From positions 131,573 through 195,572 of the forward strand of contig JAIBBE010000014.1 of the NCBI GenBank assembly GCA_019694835.1: DNA of 64,000 nucleotides, read 5' to 3'. Position numbers and translations under genes: made by a program. Positions within the stretch are counted from its first letter, which is position 1. Every line of letters starts with the position of its first letter. This document shows positions 9,371-16,120 of this stretch, piece by piece. Under the pieces are notes generated by a model that was not told where the DNA came from, made no database searches, and saw only the letters and a program-made list of their open reading frames with translations. Source of the stretch: Fimbriimonadaceae bacterium. GTDB taxonomy: Bacteria > Armatimonadota > Fimbriimonadia > Fimbriimonadales > Fimbriimonadaceae.

Positions 9371-10048
9371 TTATAGAACCGCCAAGGCGATGGCCGCAGC
9401 TGCCGCCGTATCCACTCGCAACACGCGCGGTCCGAGTGTCACGGCACGATCGCCGATCAAGGCCACCTCGCGAGGTGCCCAGCCGCCTTCCGGCCCGATG
9501 ACGATGGTGGGGTCATTCGCTGATACTTGGTCACGCAAGTGCGATCCCACGTTCTCGAACTCGCTCAAAACTAGTGAATCAGGAGTGCCTTGGAGCAATT
9601 CGGCGAGCGACCCAATGAGGCTGATCTCAGGGATGCGGGTACGGAATGAAACCTCGGCCGCCTCTCTCGCGATGGCGCGCAGACGTCGCAACCGGTCCTC
9701 GACCTTGGCTTTGTCCCACTTCACCACGCTCCGTTCACTGGGGAAAAGGACGAAGCGAAATACACCCATCTCCGTCCCCATGCGGATGACCTCGTCGAGT
9801 TTGTCGGGCTTGGGGAGCGATTGGGCAAGAGTGACCTTTTTCGCCGCCTCGGTTTCGACCTTCTCCGTGCCGGTGAGCTCGGCATCTTGCCCTGTAAAGG
9901 TGGCGCGAAACACCCGACCATCTCCCGCCAAGAGGACAATGAGGGCCCCCGCCCCTAACCGAAGCACCTTCCGAAGCTTATCGACTTCTTCTCTCGGAAG
10001 CTCGATGACATCGCCAATCTGGGCCTCCGGCGGAACCGGGACGAACAT
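9371..10048 (-). CDS. rsmE: 16S rRNA (uracil-1498-N3)-methyltransferase RsmE
   Basis: SPOUT-family enzyme that methylates U1498 in the decoding region of 16S rRNA. The N-terminal PUA-like part begins MFVPVPPEAQIGDVIELP. The C-terminal knot has VIGPEGGWAPREVALIGD and TLGPRVLRVDTAAAAAIA, the SAM-binding hallmarks. Start is set at ATG 10048, where the homologous N-terminus (RxFV) begins, 14 bases after the prmA stop. The longer frame from 10090 would overlap prmA. About 225 residues. Last gene of the rpoZ-dnaJ-prmA-rsmE operon, an order also seen as dnaJ-prmA-rsmE in many bacteria. Confidence 0.92.
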   Translation of the reverse strand: MFVPVPPEAQIGDVIELPREEVDKLRKVLRLGAGALIVLLAGDGRVFRATFTGQDAELTGTEKVETEAAKKVTLAQSLPKPDKLDEVIRMGTEMGVFRFVLFPSERSVVKWDKAKVEDRLRRLRAIAREAAEVSFRTRIPEISLIGSLAELLQGTPDSLVLSEFENVGSHLRDQVSANDPTIVIGPEGGWAPREVALIGDRAVTLGPRVLRVDTAAAAAIALAVL

Positions 10049-10062
10049 CCGGGGCAGCGACC

Positions 10063-10917
10063 TCAGCGGAGGAATGTCGCCGCGACCCAATCGCCCTCCT
10101 GCTGGAAGTCGGTGAAAGCAAAACCGTTGCGCACCGCCGCCGCTTCCACGTCCTTCCAGTTGCCTTCGATGATCCCCGAGACGATCCAGAAACCGCCGAT
10201 CCGAACGCGGCGTGAGGCTTCTGGAGCCAGCGCGATCAGCGCGGCTGAGATGATATTGCTCAAGACGACATCGTAGCTGGCGTCGGCAGGCAGGGGATCG
10301 AAGCCGGTTCCCTCGAACACTTCGAAGGCGACCGCATTGCGCTCTCCGTTCTCTTTAGCAGAGTTGACGGACACGGCATCGATGTCTACTCCAACCGCCG
10401 ACTTGCAGCCAAGCAGGCAAGCCGCCACAGTCAGGATCCCACTCCCGCAGCCGATGTCCGCGACCTCGGGCCTCAAGTCCAACCCCTTCCAGACTCGCTC
10501 CATTAATTCAAGACAGAGCCGGGTGGTCGGGTGGTCGCCTGTTCCGAACGCCTGCCCAGGATCGAGGACGATCTCGAGGCGGTCCGAAACAGCCGGAGGC
10601 TCCTCCCAAGTTGGGCGAACCAGGAACCGCTCACCGATCTCGCGCGGCTTGAAAAACTGCTTCCACGACTCCGCCCAATCCTCGTCGGGCACGACCGTCT
10701 CGGTGACTTCTTTCGCGCCGAACTGGAGAAGGTCTGCCCGCAACAGATCGACCTTCCCTTCCGAGTCCGCTGAATCGACGAGATAGCCGCTTAAGGTTGG
10801 AGGCTGGTCGGTTTGTACCGTGCCAGGGATACCGTGGCGATCGAAGACATCGCAAAGCACCGCCCAATCTTCCGGAGCGCGTTCGAGCACGGCGGTAACT
10901 TGAATCCAGCGCGTCAT
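10063..10917 (-). CDS. prmA: Ribosomal protein L11 methyltransferase PrmA
   Basis: Trimethylates ribosomal protein L11. Class I SAM fold with the PrmA signature [23 protein letters not shown] motif [16 protein letters not shown] and motif [15 protein letters not shown]. Length 284 is typical. ATG overlaps the dnaJ stop as ATGA, so translation is coupled. Confidence 0.95.
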   Translation of the reverse strand: MTRWIQVTAVLERAPEDWAVLCDVFDRHGIPGTVQTDQPPTLSGYLVDSADSEGKVDLLRADLLQFGAKEVTETVVPDEDWAESWKQFFKPREIGERFLVRPTWEEPPAVSDRLEIVLDPGQAFGTGDHPTTRLCLELMERVWKGLDLRPEVADIGCGSGILTVAACLLGCKSAVGVDIDAVSVNSAKENGERNAVAFEVFEGTGFDPLPADASYDVVLSNIISAALIALAPEASRRVRIGGFWIVSGIIEGNWKDVEAAAVRNGFAFTDFQQEGDWVAATFLR

Positions 10918-12035
10918 TTCTTCTTCTTGAAGAGCCCGCCGAGGATGGACCCGCTTCCGGATGGGGTGTCTTCGCCCTGCAACTCAGCGAGTTCGCGAAT
11001 CAGATTCGCCTCGGCCTCTGAAAGCTTCGTTGGCACATTAACTTGTACTTCGACCCGCATTTCGCCGCGTCCGCCGCCATGAAGTGGAGGGAGGCCCGCA
11101 CCTTTGACCCGGAACATGGTTCCCGGCTGAGTCCCGGCGGGAATATCGAGCTCGACTTCTTCGCCGACGCCCTCAAGGGCAATTTGGTCGCCGAGGGCGG
11201 CTTGAGCGAAAGATATCGCGACTTTAGCGTAGAGCGTCGTGTTCTCACGCACGAAGCGCGGATCGTTGGCTACATCGAAAAAGACGTACAGGTCGCCTGG
11301 CCGCCCCGCGCCGACGCCGTCGCTTCCCTTGCCGCGGACTGCCATGTGCGTTCCGGCTTCGACTCCTGGTGGGATCTCTAGCTCGAGTTCTTCATCGACG
11401 GCGATCAGGCCACGACCCGAGCAAGCCTTACACTTCTCCTTGACTACTGTCCCTTCACCGCCACAAGTGTTGCAGGCTGTCTGGGTTCGGACTTGGCCGA
11501 TGAAGGTGTTCTGGACCCGGGTGACGACGCCTTGGCCCGCACAGGTTGGACACGTTTCGCGCTCGGTCCCCTTCTCCGCCCCACTGCCATCGCACTCCGC
11601 GCATCGGGCCATGCGTCGGTAGCGAAGACGCTCCTTCTTTCCGTTGAGGACATCGAGGAGGGTCAGGCGAAGGTCGGCACGGATATCTTCCCCGTCGCGA
11701 CCAAATACGGTCTGCCTTCGGCCACCCTGTTGGGCACCAAAGAACATGTCGAAGAGATCCTGGAAGTTGCCGCCGCCAAAGAAGTCGCCGCCACCACCCA
11801 TCCCCTGATCGTCGGTGACGCCGTACTGGTCGTATCGTGCGCGCTTTTCGGGGTCGGAGAGGATCGAGTAGGCCTGGCTGACCTCCTTGAACTTCTCCTC
11901 GGCAGCCGGATCGTTGGGGTTGACGTCGGGGTGGTACTGGCGGGCGAGCTTTCGATAGGCCGATTTAAGCTCGTCCGCTGACGCACCCCGCTGAACACCC
12001 AGGACTTCGTATAGGTCCTTCACGCTTGCATCCAT
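10914..12035 (-). CDS. dnaJ: Chaperone DnaJ
   Basis: Hsp40 co-chaperone that stimulates DnaK ATPase. J domain at residues 5-70 with the invariant HPD ([18 protein letters not shown]), a Gly/Phe-rich linker ([20 protein letters not shown]) and a zinc-binding region with four CxxCxGxG-type motifs ([32 protein letters not shown]). A C-terminal substrate-binding domain follows. The protein ends in a Lys tail (LFKKKK). Length 373. It lies 21 bases after rpoZ. Confidence 0.96.
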   Translation of the reverse strand: MDASVKDLYEVLGVQRGASADELKSAYRKLARQYHPDVNPNDPAAEEKFKEVSQAYSILSDPEKRARYDQYGVTDDQGMGGGGDFFGGGNFQDLFDMFFGAQQGGRRQTVFGRDGEDIRADLRLTLLDVLNGKKERLRYRRMARCAECDGSGAEKGTERETCPTCAGQGVVTRVQNTFIGQVRTQTACNTCGGEGTVVKEKCKACSGRGLIAVDEELELEIPPGVEAGTHMAVRGKGSDGVGAGRPGDLYVFFDVANDPRFVRENTTLYAKVAISFAQAALGDQIALEGVGEEVELDIPAGTQPGTMFRVKGAGLPPLHGGGRGEMRVEVQVNVPTKLSEAEANLIRELAELQGEDTPSGSGSILGGLFKKKK

Positions 12036-12056
12036 CGGTTACTGGGGCTGGGGAGG

Positions 12057-12575
12057 TTACTCCTCAGTCTCGTCCTCGTCCATGTTTTCCTCTTTTTCGA
12101 GGTCGGTCAGGGACAAGGCGCCTTCTTCGGCTTCGACCACCACCGGTTCATCGGCCGGCTCGGCGTCATCGAGAAGGTCGGCGAGGCTAGGGCCGCCGGT
12201 CAAGTCGTGCTCGGCGTCCTCGTCATGATCGTCATGATCTTCGACCGCAAGGAGCTCGGCTTCGGTCTCATCAAGGGCAGGAAGCAGAATTCCGAGTTCC
12301 GGCGCTAGCGGCTCATCGCTAAGGATGGTCACGGTCGAGTCGTCAATGACGACCTCGGGCTCAGGCGAACCGAGCTTCGGACGAATCTTCCCGGCTGCAA
12401 TTTCAGCCAGCGCGATGGTCAGCGGATGGCCCGACTCGACGCGGACAAGAGGCGGTGCTCCTTCTTTGAGTTGCTTGGCGCGCTTGGCAGCCAGATTCGA
12501 CAGCACGAACCGACCGTGCTCGAAGTCGTTCAGGATGTCGGCTGAAGGCAGGATTGATCCGCTTGGAAGACTCAT
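12057..12575 (-). CDS. rpoZ: RNA polymerase omega subunit with long acidic C-terminal tail
   Basis: The N-terminal ~70 residues carry the omega core: LNDFEHGRFVLSNLAAKRAKQ, then HPLTIALAEIAAGKI. Omega is normally 70-100 residues; here about 100 further residues follow, dominated by Asp and Glu (ending ENMDEDETEE) with a His/Asp patch (VEDHDDHDEDAEHD). The ATG at 12575 starts the family-like sequence; the longer frame to 12794 reads through the repeat element and is not homologous. A TAAAAT hexamer lies 11 bases upstream, so the leader would be only a few bases. First gene of the dnaJ operon. Confidence 0.85.
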   Translation of the reverse strand: MSLPSGSILPSADILNDFEHGRFVLSNLAAKRAKQLKEGAPPLVRVESGHPLTIALAEIAAGKIRPKLGSPEPEVVIDDSTVTILSDEPLAPELGILLPALDETEAELLAVEDHDDHDEDAEHDLTGGPSLADLLDDAEPADEPVVVEAEEGALSLTDLEKEENMDEDETEE

Positions 12576-12643
12576 GGTGGAGCAATATTTTACCCGGTTC
12601 CCATGATTCCGATACCATCTCTCACGGAAGGTGTCTGGCTCCC

Positions 12644-12780
12644 CTCTCCTGCGCCCGCATGATTCTCGCTTGCCACTGACTTGGCGGCGGAGGAGAGGGG
12701 CGGGGGAGAGGTTGAGGTGGGGTTCAAACCAACCGGAGCCCCCTCCCCGGTCCTCCCCCGCCGGAATGGGAGGGGGAGTT
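12644..12780. repeat. GC-rich dispersed repeat element (intergenic)
   Basis: The gap upstream of rpoZ is filled by C-rich and G-rich blocks that can fold on each other. They are a CTCCCCTCTCC block near 12646, GGAGGAGAGGGGCGGGGGAG near 12690, and a block at 12738-12776. The last block closely resembles 30997-31034 (shared pattern GCCCCCTCCC..CCTCCCCCG..CCGG). Two copies in one window point to a dispersed intergenic palindrome family. No protein is encoded. Confidence 0.6.
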
Positions 12781-12825
12781 CGCCACTTTCGCAAGATCGG
12801 ACGCGCGGAGTGGCTTGCAGGCCGC

Positions 12826-12831
12826 TAACAT
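12826..12831 (+). promoter_or_regulatory. Leaderless promoter -10 (TAACAT) of the VOC gene
   Basis: TAACAT is followed by exactly 6 bases and then the ATG at 12838, placing the transcription start at the A of the start codon. No Shine-Dalgarno sequence is present. Confidence 0.6.
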
Positions 12832-12837
12832 GACGGC

Positions 12838-13191
12838 ATGTCAAATACCATTTGCCACATCGAGTTTGACGTCACCGACATCGCCCGCTCCCAATCATTC
12901 TTTGAAGCTCTCTTCGGCTGGAGTTTCCGTGCCTTCGGCGACATGGTCGTCTTCGCCGCCGGCGACGATCATATTGGCGGCATGACGAAGGTCGATACAG
13001 TCAAGGCCGGAGACTCTCCCAGCGTCTGGTTTGACGTTGCCGACCTCGACGAGAAGCTTGCCACCGCCGCAAAGCTCGGTGCGAAGACGCTTTCCGAGAA
13101 GAACATGCTGCCCGGGGTAGGGTTCACCGCCCAAGTTGCCGATCCCGATGGCAACCCCATCGGCCTCGTTCAGTTCGTCAAGAGCGACTAA
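12838..13191 (+). CDS. VOC-superfamily (glyoxalase/bleomycin-resistance-like) protein
   Basis: 117 residues, the usual length for a single-domain VOC protein made of two beta-alpha-beta-beta-beta modules. Begins ICHIEFDVTDIARSQSFFEA and ends ADPDGNPIGLVQF, the classical C-terminal VOC signature. Substrate unknown; relatives include dioxygenases, isomerases and antibiotic-binding proteins. Leaderless promoter; a palindromic element starts 2 bases after the stop. Confidence 0.88.
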   Translation: MSNTICHIEFDVTDIARSQSFFEALFGWSFRAFGDMVVFAAGDDHIGGMTKVDTVKAGDSPSVWFDVADLDEKLATAAKLGAKTLSEKNMLPGVGFTAQVADPDGNPIGLVQFVKSD

Positions 13192-13192
13192 C

Positions 13193-13267
13193 CCGTACCG
13201 CTGGCGTCCCGCCGGCTTCCCTCCCGTCTCCGCCTTCCGAGATGCCGGCGTGACGCCAGCGGTACGG
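13193..13267. repeat. Palindromic intergenic element with 24-base arms
   Basis: Arms 13193-13216 and 13244-13267 are inverted copies with one mismatch, around a 27-base loop. The element exactly fills the gap between two convergent genes, ending one base before the stop codon of the dioxygenase. It may serve as a bidirectional terminator but lacks T-runs; the size and perfection resemble REP/BIME or MITE-type repeats. Confidence 0.7.
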
Positions 13268-14035
13268 TCAGCGGGAAGACTGGGCGCGCGCCTCCCGCGC
13301 CGTTTGCTTGACCTCGTTCCAGGGAAATCGCCGGGGCTCTGAGCGTTCCGACGCAGGTAAGCCGCCACCCAAAATGTAGGCCCGGCGCGGAATGTCAGAA
13401 CGATTGGGTCCGGTGTAGTGCAAGGTGCGCGACGAATGAAAGGTTGCCCCGCCAGGCGGCAACGGACAAGCGACAGCGCCCGTAACGTCGGCACCCAGAA
13501 CCTCCAACGCATGTATCCGCACGTCGCCTCCTACGCTCTGATGTGGCAAGACTTCAAGTCGCTGCGAGCCGGGGACGAACCACATGCAGCCATTCTCGAT
13601 CGTAGCCTCTTGCAGCGGCACCCAAATCGAAAGCGACGTGTAGTCGAGGTTCGGGTCCCAATAGGCTTCGTCTTGGTGCCACGGTGTCTCGGCACCGATC
13701 CGGGCCGGCTTGAAGATCATGTGCCCATCGCCGAAACTCGCTTCCTGGCCAAGCAGTAGCCGAACGCACTCAGCCGCGTTCTTCCAAAGCTGCGACTCTC
13801 GGAGTTCCGGCGCGTACTTGGCCGGGCCAAGGATTTGTGGGAGCACCGCGACCTTCCCTTCCTCGTCGGTCCCTGCAAGGTCGAACTGGTCTCCGGCTTC
13901 CCGCCCTGCCCGCTCCTCGAAGAGCCGGTCGTACACCTCCCGCATCCATTCGACTTCGTCCCTCGGCATGATCGAAGGAATCGAAAGGTAGCCGTTTTCA
14001 TGATAGAAGCGAATCTGGTCTTCGGAGAGCAGCAT
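13268..14035 (-). CDS. Phytanoyl-CoA dioxygenase (PhyH)-like Fe(II)/2-oxoglutarate oxygenase
   Basis: PhyH-family double-stranded beta-helix oxygenase. The iron facial triad is visible as HQD in TPWHQDEAYWD and the distal His in FHSSRTLHYTGPN. YILGGG and the preceding Arg residues probably hold 2-oxoglutarate. N-terminus LSEDQIRFYHENGYLSIPS is typical. Start is ATG 14035, which lies exactly 6 bases after CATACT (leaderless pattern); an upstream GTG at 14077 would add 14 residues without family similarity. Substrate unknown. About 255 residues. Confidence 0.87.
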   Translation of the reverse strand: MLLSEDQIRFYHENGYLSIPSIMPRDEVEWMREVYDRLFEERAGREAGDQFDLAGTDEEGKVAVLPQILGPAKYAPELRESQLWKNAAECVRLLLGQEASFGDGHMIFKPARIGAETPWHQDEAYWDPNLDYTSLSIWVPLQEATIENGCMWFVPGSQRLEVLPHQSVGGDVRIHALEVLGADVTGAVACPLPPGGATFHSSRTLHYTGPNRSDIPRRAYILGGGLPASERSEPRRFPWNEVKQTAREARAQSSR

Positions 14036-14041
14036 GTCTAG

Positions 14042-14047
14042 AGTATG
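14042..14047 (-). promoter_or_regulatory. Leaderless promoter -10 (CATACT) of the PhyH gene
   Basis: CATACT on the minus strand, 6 bases (CTAGAC) before ATG 14035. Same spacing as at ten other genes in this window. Confidence 0.5.
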
Positions 14048-14122
14048 GGAGAGTGGCGAACTAACTACAGTCATCACCCAAATGTCAGCCAGGCGCGCTT
14101 GAACAGGACGCCCAAGTCACTC

Positions 14123-14392
14123 TTAGCGTTCCTCCCTACCCCAGTCGCCTTCGCTGAACCCCTTCCAAATGTTGTAGCTGAGCCACGCGAAGCCGATCAC
14201 GACCATGGCGATAGAGGCCGCGACGGGGAGGAACCCGGTGAACCCAAGGCCACCGATTACCAGCAGCGAAATCGGGATCAGCCAGCGATAGATCGACCAG
14301 AAGAAGAGGACCTCGACGAGTTCGAGCAGGCAGCCGAGACCTTCGAAAGGCATGAAGGGACTACGGGGCAGCAAGAGCAAGGTTGCGAACAA
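14123..14392 (-). CDS. Putative small membrane protein
   Basis: Up to 89 residues, or 76 from the inner ATG at 14353. Two hydrophobic helices are visible (WLIPISLLVIGGLGFTGFL and AASIAMVVIGFAWLSYNIW), with a charged tail EGDWGREER. No Shine-Dalgarno or leaderless hexamer is obvious at either start. Family not recognised. The membrane-protein composition is coherent over the whole frame, which is the main support. Confidence 0.4.
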   Translation of the reverse strand: MFATLLLLPRSPFMPFEGLGCLLELVEVLFFWSIYRWLIPISLLVIGGLGFTGFLPVAASIAMVVIGFAWLSYNIWKGFSEGDWGREER

Positions 14393-14422
14393 GAGTCGCT
14401 TCCCGTTTCACAGCCCCTCTGA

Positions 14423-14653
14423 TTGTCCCCGAACTGCTTAATGACTCGTGGGCTAATCAACCATATGCTTATTGTATCTTCGAGTCCAACCCCCAATCCG
14501 GCGAGCGCGGGCGGGACGGCCGCGCCACTCTGCCAGTTGTTATGCAATAGCATAGGACTAACTACCCTCATCCCAAAGTCCTACGTAACCACCCAAATGA
14601 CCACCCGTCTAGGTTCAGTACTTAACAATCTGGGGCCAAACACCTAATGCGTT
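14423..14653. other. Intergenic region without recognisable gene
   Basis: About 230 bases before the protease promoter. No frame with coding character on either strand, no hairpin terminator, no repeat shared with the rest of the window. Base composition is noticeably more AT-rich than the flanking genes. Confidence 0.5.
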
Positions 14654-14681
14654 TTGATCTTGATCACACCTGTTGTATGAT
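14654..14681 (+). promoter_or_regulatory. Promoter of the secreted serine protease gene
   Basis: TTGATC (14654-14659) and TATGAT (14676-14681) separated by 16 bases, a good housekeeping-type -35/-10 pair. The leader would be about 65 bases and holds AGGAAG 9 bases before the ATG. Confidence 0.6.
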
Positions 14682-14754
14682 CTTCCCATCAGCCAACAGC
14701 GAGCCGAAAACAAAGAGCAAGCAGGGTTGATAAGAAACTAGGAAGAACACAAAC

Positions 14755-15792
14755 ATGCAAAACAACAACACCAAGAAGTCACTCGTCGTCCTCGCCCTGG
14801 CACTCGCCGCCGGAGCCTTTGCGCAAAACCACCCGTTGCAGCAGGTCCTGCCCCCGACCGACAGCAACGCACAGATCGACGAAGGTCTGATGAGCCTGCC
14901 CAACCTCACCGGTGGATACTCCATCCCGGTCGCCCAGAAGGCCAAGGCCGACAGCAACAAGATCGCCGGCTACAACCCCGCCAACGGCACCGTCACCATC
15001 GCCAAGGGATCCAACCTCGTCACCACGTTCGGTCGGCCCCTCTCGGCCAAGGGTGAACTCGGTTCGGTCGCCAAAGTCCAAGCCGGACGCGACGAGCTTT
15101 CGCTCCTTGCTGACAACGTCGGCATCCAAACGATTTTCGGTGCGGACAATCGAACCCGCATCAACCCCACCACCAGCTACCCCTGGACGACCGTCTGCAA
15201 GCTCTACATGCGCTTCCCGGATGGATCGAACTGGATCGCCAGCGGCGTGATGGTCAACCGCAAGTACATGCTGACGGCCGGTCACTGCGTCTACAGCGCG
15301 GCCAACGGCGGCTGGGCCACCCAGATCCGCGTCGTCCCGGCCCAAAACGGCGCCTACGCTCCCTACGGCTCGGCCTATGCCACCTACATGCGATCCTATG
15401 TCGGTTGGACCCGCGATCGGAACTTCGACTATGACCTGGCTTTGGTCACCCTCGATCGCAACATCGGCACCTCGACCGGCTGGCTCGGCTACGCTTCGCT
15501 GGCTTCGATCAACGGCATGACAGTCAACACCGCTGGCTATCCTGGCGACCGCGACGGTGGGGCGAACATGTACTTCACCTCCGGCACGATCTCGTCCTCT
15601 ACGAGCCTGACGTACTACACCTACATGGACATCAAGGGCGGCCAGAGCGGCTCGGGAGTCTGGCGACTTCTGAACGGTCAGCGCCACGTGATCGGAGTCG
15701 TGAGCTGGGAGTCCCCGTCGATCAACGGCGGTCCGCGCATCACCAGCAGCCGCTTCACCGACATCACCAACTGGATCAACAGCGGCTTCTAA
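14755..15792 (+). CDS. Secreted trypsin/V8-like serine protease (S1 fold)
   Basis: Signal peptide with a Lys pair and SLVVLALALAAGAFA, then a ~130-residue propeptide-like segment, then the protease domain. The catalytic triad is readable: His177 in MLTAGHCVYS, Asp227 in NFDYDLALVTLD and Ser298 in GGQSGSGVW. AGHC and GxSGxG are the family hallmarks (glutamyl-endopeptidase/V8 branch likely). Exported; specificity cannot be read. Good ribosome-binding site AGGAAG. A terminator lies further downstream at 16067. Confidence 0.9.
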   Translation: MQNNNTKKSLVVLALALAAGAFAQNHPLQQVLPPTDSNAQIDEGLMSLPNLTGGYSIPVAQKAKADSNKIAGYNPANGTVTIAKGSNLVTTFGRPLSAKGELGSVAKVQAGRDELSLLADNVGIQTIFGADNRTRINPTTSYPWTTVCKLYMRFPDGSNWIASGVMVNRKYMLTAGHCVYSAANGGWATQIRVVPAQNGAYAPYGSAYATYMRSYVGWTRDRNFDYDLALVTLDRNIGTSTGWLGYASLASINGMTVNTAGYPGDRDGGANMYFTSGTISSSTSLTYYTYMDIKGGQSGSGVWRLLNGQRHVIGVVSWESPSINGGPRITSSRFTDITNWINSGF

Positions 15793-15804
15793 GCCAGGAG
15801 AATC

Positions 15805-15831
15805 GGACGGATCGGACCGATAGGACTGATC
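15805..15831 (+). repeat. Three tandem 9-base repeats
   Basis: Units of the form GGACNGATN are repeated three times head to tail, then followed by the inverse motif TGTCCGATCC. It sits 12 bases after the protease stop. The rest of 15832-16066 shows no gene. Confidence 0.45.
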
Positions 15832-16066
15832 TGTCCGATCCACCAAGGAGAACAGGAGAATCTAAGCAGAAAAAGCCAACAAGGATCACGAGGTCAGGAG
15901 TCCGGTTAGCGGCGCAGACGGTGTAACCCCACCCGAATCGCCCCGGAAACCCAGCCCACCGATCCGCCCGCAAGGGAAAGCAAATCAAACCGAAAGCCTA
16001 TGCCTCCATCCTCCCCACGGATGGAGGCCAGCCAAACCAACTTCACTCATCCGCACAAGCCAAACC

Positions 16067-16094
16067 GGCCCCCGAAAGGGGGCCTTCTTCGTTT
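16067..16094 (+). terminator. Rho-independent terminator before mutS
   Basis: Seven-base GC arms GGCCCCC/GGGGGCC with loop GAAA, followed by TTCTTCGTTT. It separates upstream transcription from mutS. Confidence 0.75.
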
Positions 16095-16108
16095 GGCGAG
16101 TGCCGTGC

Positions 16109-16114
16109 CACAAT
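16109..16114 (+). promoter_or_regulatory. Leaderless promoter -10 (CACAAT) of mutS
   Basis: CACAAT, then exactly 6 bases (CCTAGC), then GTG 16121. It lies directly after the terminator, so little room exists for a leader. Confidence 0.5.
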
Positions 16115-16120
16115 CCTAGC

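Noticed and set aside
12576..12794. Extension of rpoZ upstream to 12794
   Set aside because: It is read through the GC-rich repeat and has no similarity to omega; the family sequence begins at 12575.
14779..15846. 355-residue minus-strand frame across the protease gene
   Set aside because: Shadow frame: the plus-strand frame has the full catalytic triad, a signal peptide, a promoter and a ribosome-binding site.
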